Assembly (NCBI GenBank): GCA_036562185.1
Contig: DATCKN010000022.1
Coordinates: 18,789-82,788 of the forward strand
Reading direction: 5' to 3'
DNA length: 64,000 bases
Source: Thermoclostridium sp036562185
Lineage (GTDB): Bacteria > Bacillota > Clostridia > DSM-8532
The translations under genes and the position numbers were made by a program. Below the pieces are notes generated by a model. That model was not told the origin of the DNA. It ran no database searches and worked only from the letters and a program-made list of their open reading frames with translations. Positions within the stretch are counted from its first letter, which is position 1, and every line of letters starts with the position of its first letter. Shown in pieces: positions 63,414-64,000 of this stretch.

Positions 63414-63896
63414 ATGAAGGTTGATTATATCAATCCCGTTTTAATTGCTTCTAGCAAAATTTTAAAAGCACTTTTGCAGGAGGATGTAACATTGGGAAGA
63501 TTGTCTCTGCTTGACACCCACAATCTGAGAGACAGCATGGCTATTATTCTGTGGATGAGCGGAGATTTTGAAGGACGTTTTATTTTTGCATTAAAGCGTA
63601 ATGTTGCTTTATACATTGCCAGTGTAATGATAGGGGAAGAAGTTACCGAACTTAACGATATGGCTAAAAGTGCTGTCGCCGAAATGGCTACTATAATTCT
63701 TGGCAGAACGGGTATCATATTTTCAGAGAGAGGAATCGATGTAAAAATAAGCTATCCCACATTAGTTGAAGGAGATTGCGTTTATATTTCAACTCTTAAC
63801 CAAAAAAAGCGTTCTATAATAAATATACCTTTGGTTATGAGTAGAGGCAATGTAATTGACATAAAAATTGAAAGCGGGGATTTAATTCGCGAATAA
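63414..63896 (+). CDS. CheX-like chemotaxis phosphatase family protein
   Basis: A 160-residue protein of the CheX/CheC-like fold. The active-site helix reads SAVAEMATII: Glu90 is present, but the Asn expected three residues later (ExxN) is Thr93. CheX dephosphorylates CheY-P; without Asn the catalytic power is doubtful. The ATG at 63414 follows TGGGGA. Single-domain CheX-like proteins also occur outside chemotaxis clusters, and no che operon is in the window. The next gene starts 21 bases downstream. Confidence 0.75.
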   Translation: MKVDYINPVLIASSKILKALLQEDVTLGRLSLLDTHNLRDSMAIILWMSGDFEGRFIFALKRNVALYIASVMIGEEVTELNDMAKSAVAEMATIILGRTGIIFSERGIDVKISYPTLVEGDCVYISTLNQKKRSIINIPLVMSRGNVIDIKIESGDLIRE

Positions 63897-63917
63897 ACCG
63901 GATTGGAGAGTACTTTT

Positions 63918-64000
63918 ATGGAAAACGGATGGATCATTGCACTGTATTTTTCGGGAATAGCTGCATGTCTGGGGATAGCTACTGCCCTGAAGCTAAAGGT
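63918..64000 (+). CDS. Start of an unidentified membrane-associated protein (runs off the right edge)
   Basis: ATG at 63918, with TTGGAGAG upstream, opens a frame of 27 codons to the window edge. It begins MENGWIIALYFSGIAAC and is hydrophobic from about residue 5 to 23, a likely membrane anchor or signal. Family unknown. It appears to share a transcript with the CheX-like gene. Confidence 0.6.
   Translation, partial: MENGWIIALYFSGIAACLGIATALKLK

Noticed and set aside
1..64000. CRISPR array, prophage or insertion sequence
   Set aside because: No regularly spaced direct repeats, phage structural genes or transposase were seen; the only mobile element recognised is the group II intron.

Overview
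The window is a piece of chromosome from a low- to mid-GC, endospore-forming member of the Clostridia (Firmicutes). The signs are Shine-Dalgarno sites close to AGGAGG, TTG/GTG starts, T-box leaders, a CIRCE operator and a CtsR operator, and the genes spoIVB, remA, yqzL, pyruvate phosphate dikinase and a GlgC/GlgD pair. Plant-polysaccharide glycosidases at the left end fit a saccharolytic anaerobe such as the Acetivibrio/Thermoclostridium group; this placement is inference. No tRNA, rRNA, CRISPR array or prophage was recognised.

Layout. 1-11.4 kb is metabolic and accessory: a truncated glycosidase (minus), a patatin-like lipase, a GH2 beta-mannosidase, a stand-alone TrpB2 under its own tryptophan T-box, then a minus-strand set of a spore-photoproduct-lyase-family radical SAM protein overlapping an MTA/SAH-nucleosidase-like enzyme, and glgD/glgC. 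11.9-15.7 kb is a CtsR-type heat-shock operon (J-domain co-chaperone, clpB). 16-26.6 kb holds an SNF-type transporter, cdd-era, a DUF1846 protein, yqzL-recO, secG, uvrB, a divergent uracil-DNA glycosylase and spoIVB. 26.7-40.5 kb is the conserved block lepA-hemW-[CIRCE]-hrcA-grpE-dnaK-dnaJ-prmA-rsmE, followed by a CheY-like receiver, yicC, remA-gmk-rpoZ and glyS. 40.8-47 kb has ppdK, a group IIC intron placed just after the ppdK terminator, and a small AraC regulator with a C39/BtrH-like protein. 47-54.1 kb is a complete trpEGDCFBA operon behind a second tryptophan T-box. 54.3-64 kb has serS (minus), rpmG-secE-nusG-rplK-rplA-[L10 leader]-rplJ-rplL, then lysA, der, plsY and a CheX-like gene; rpoB does not follow rplL.

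Regulation is unusually legible: two tryptophan T-boxes, one perfect CtsR operator, one perfect CIRCE, an L10 autoregulatory leader and many intrinsic terminators. Most of the window is core genome. The least ordinary elements are the radical SAM/nucleosidase pair, in which the SPL-type hydrogen-donor cysteine appears to be missing, the AraC/C39-like pair with a palindromic operator candidate, a possible pseudoknot between the co-chaperone gene and clpB, a possible interspersed element at about 15.77-15.99 kb, and a CheX-like protein lacking the usual active-site Asn. No clear new multi-gene defence or biosynthetic system was found.
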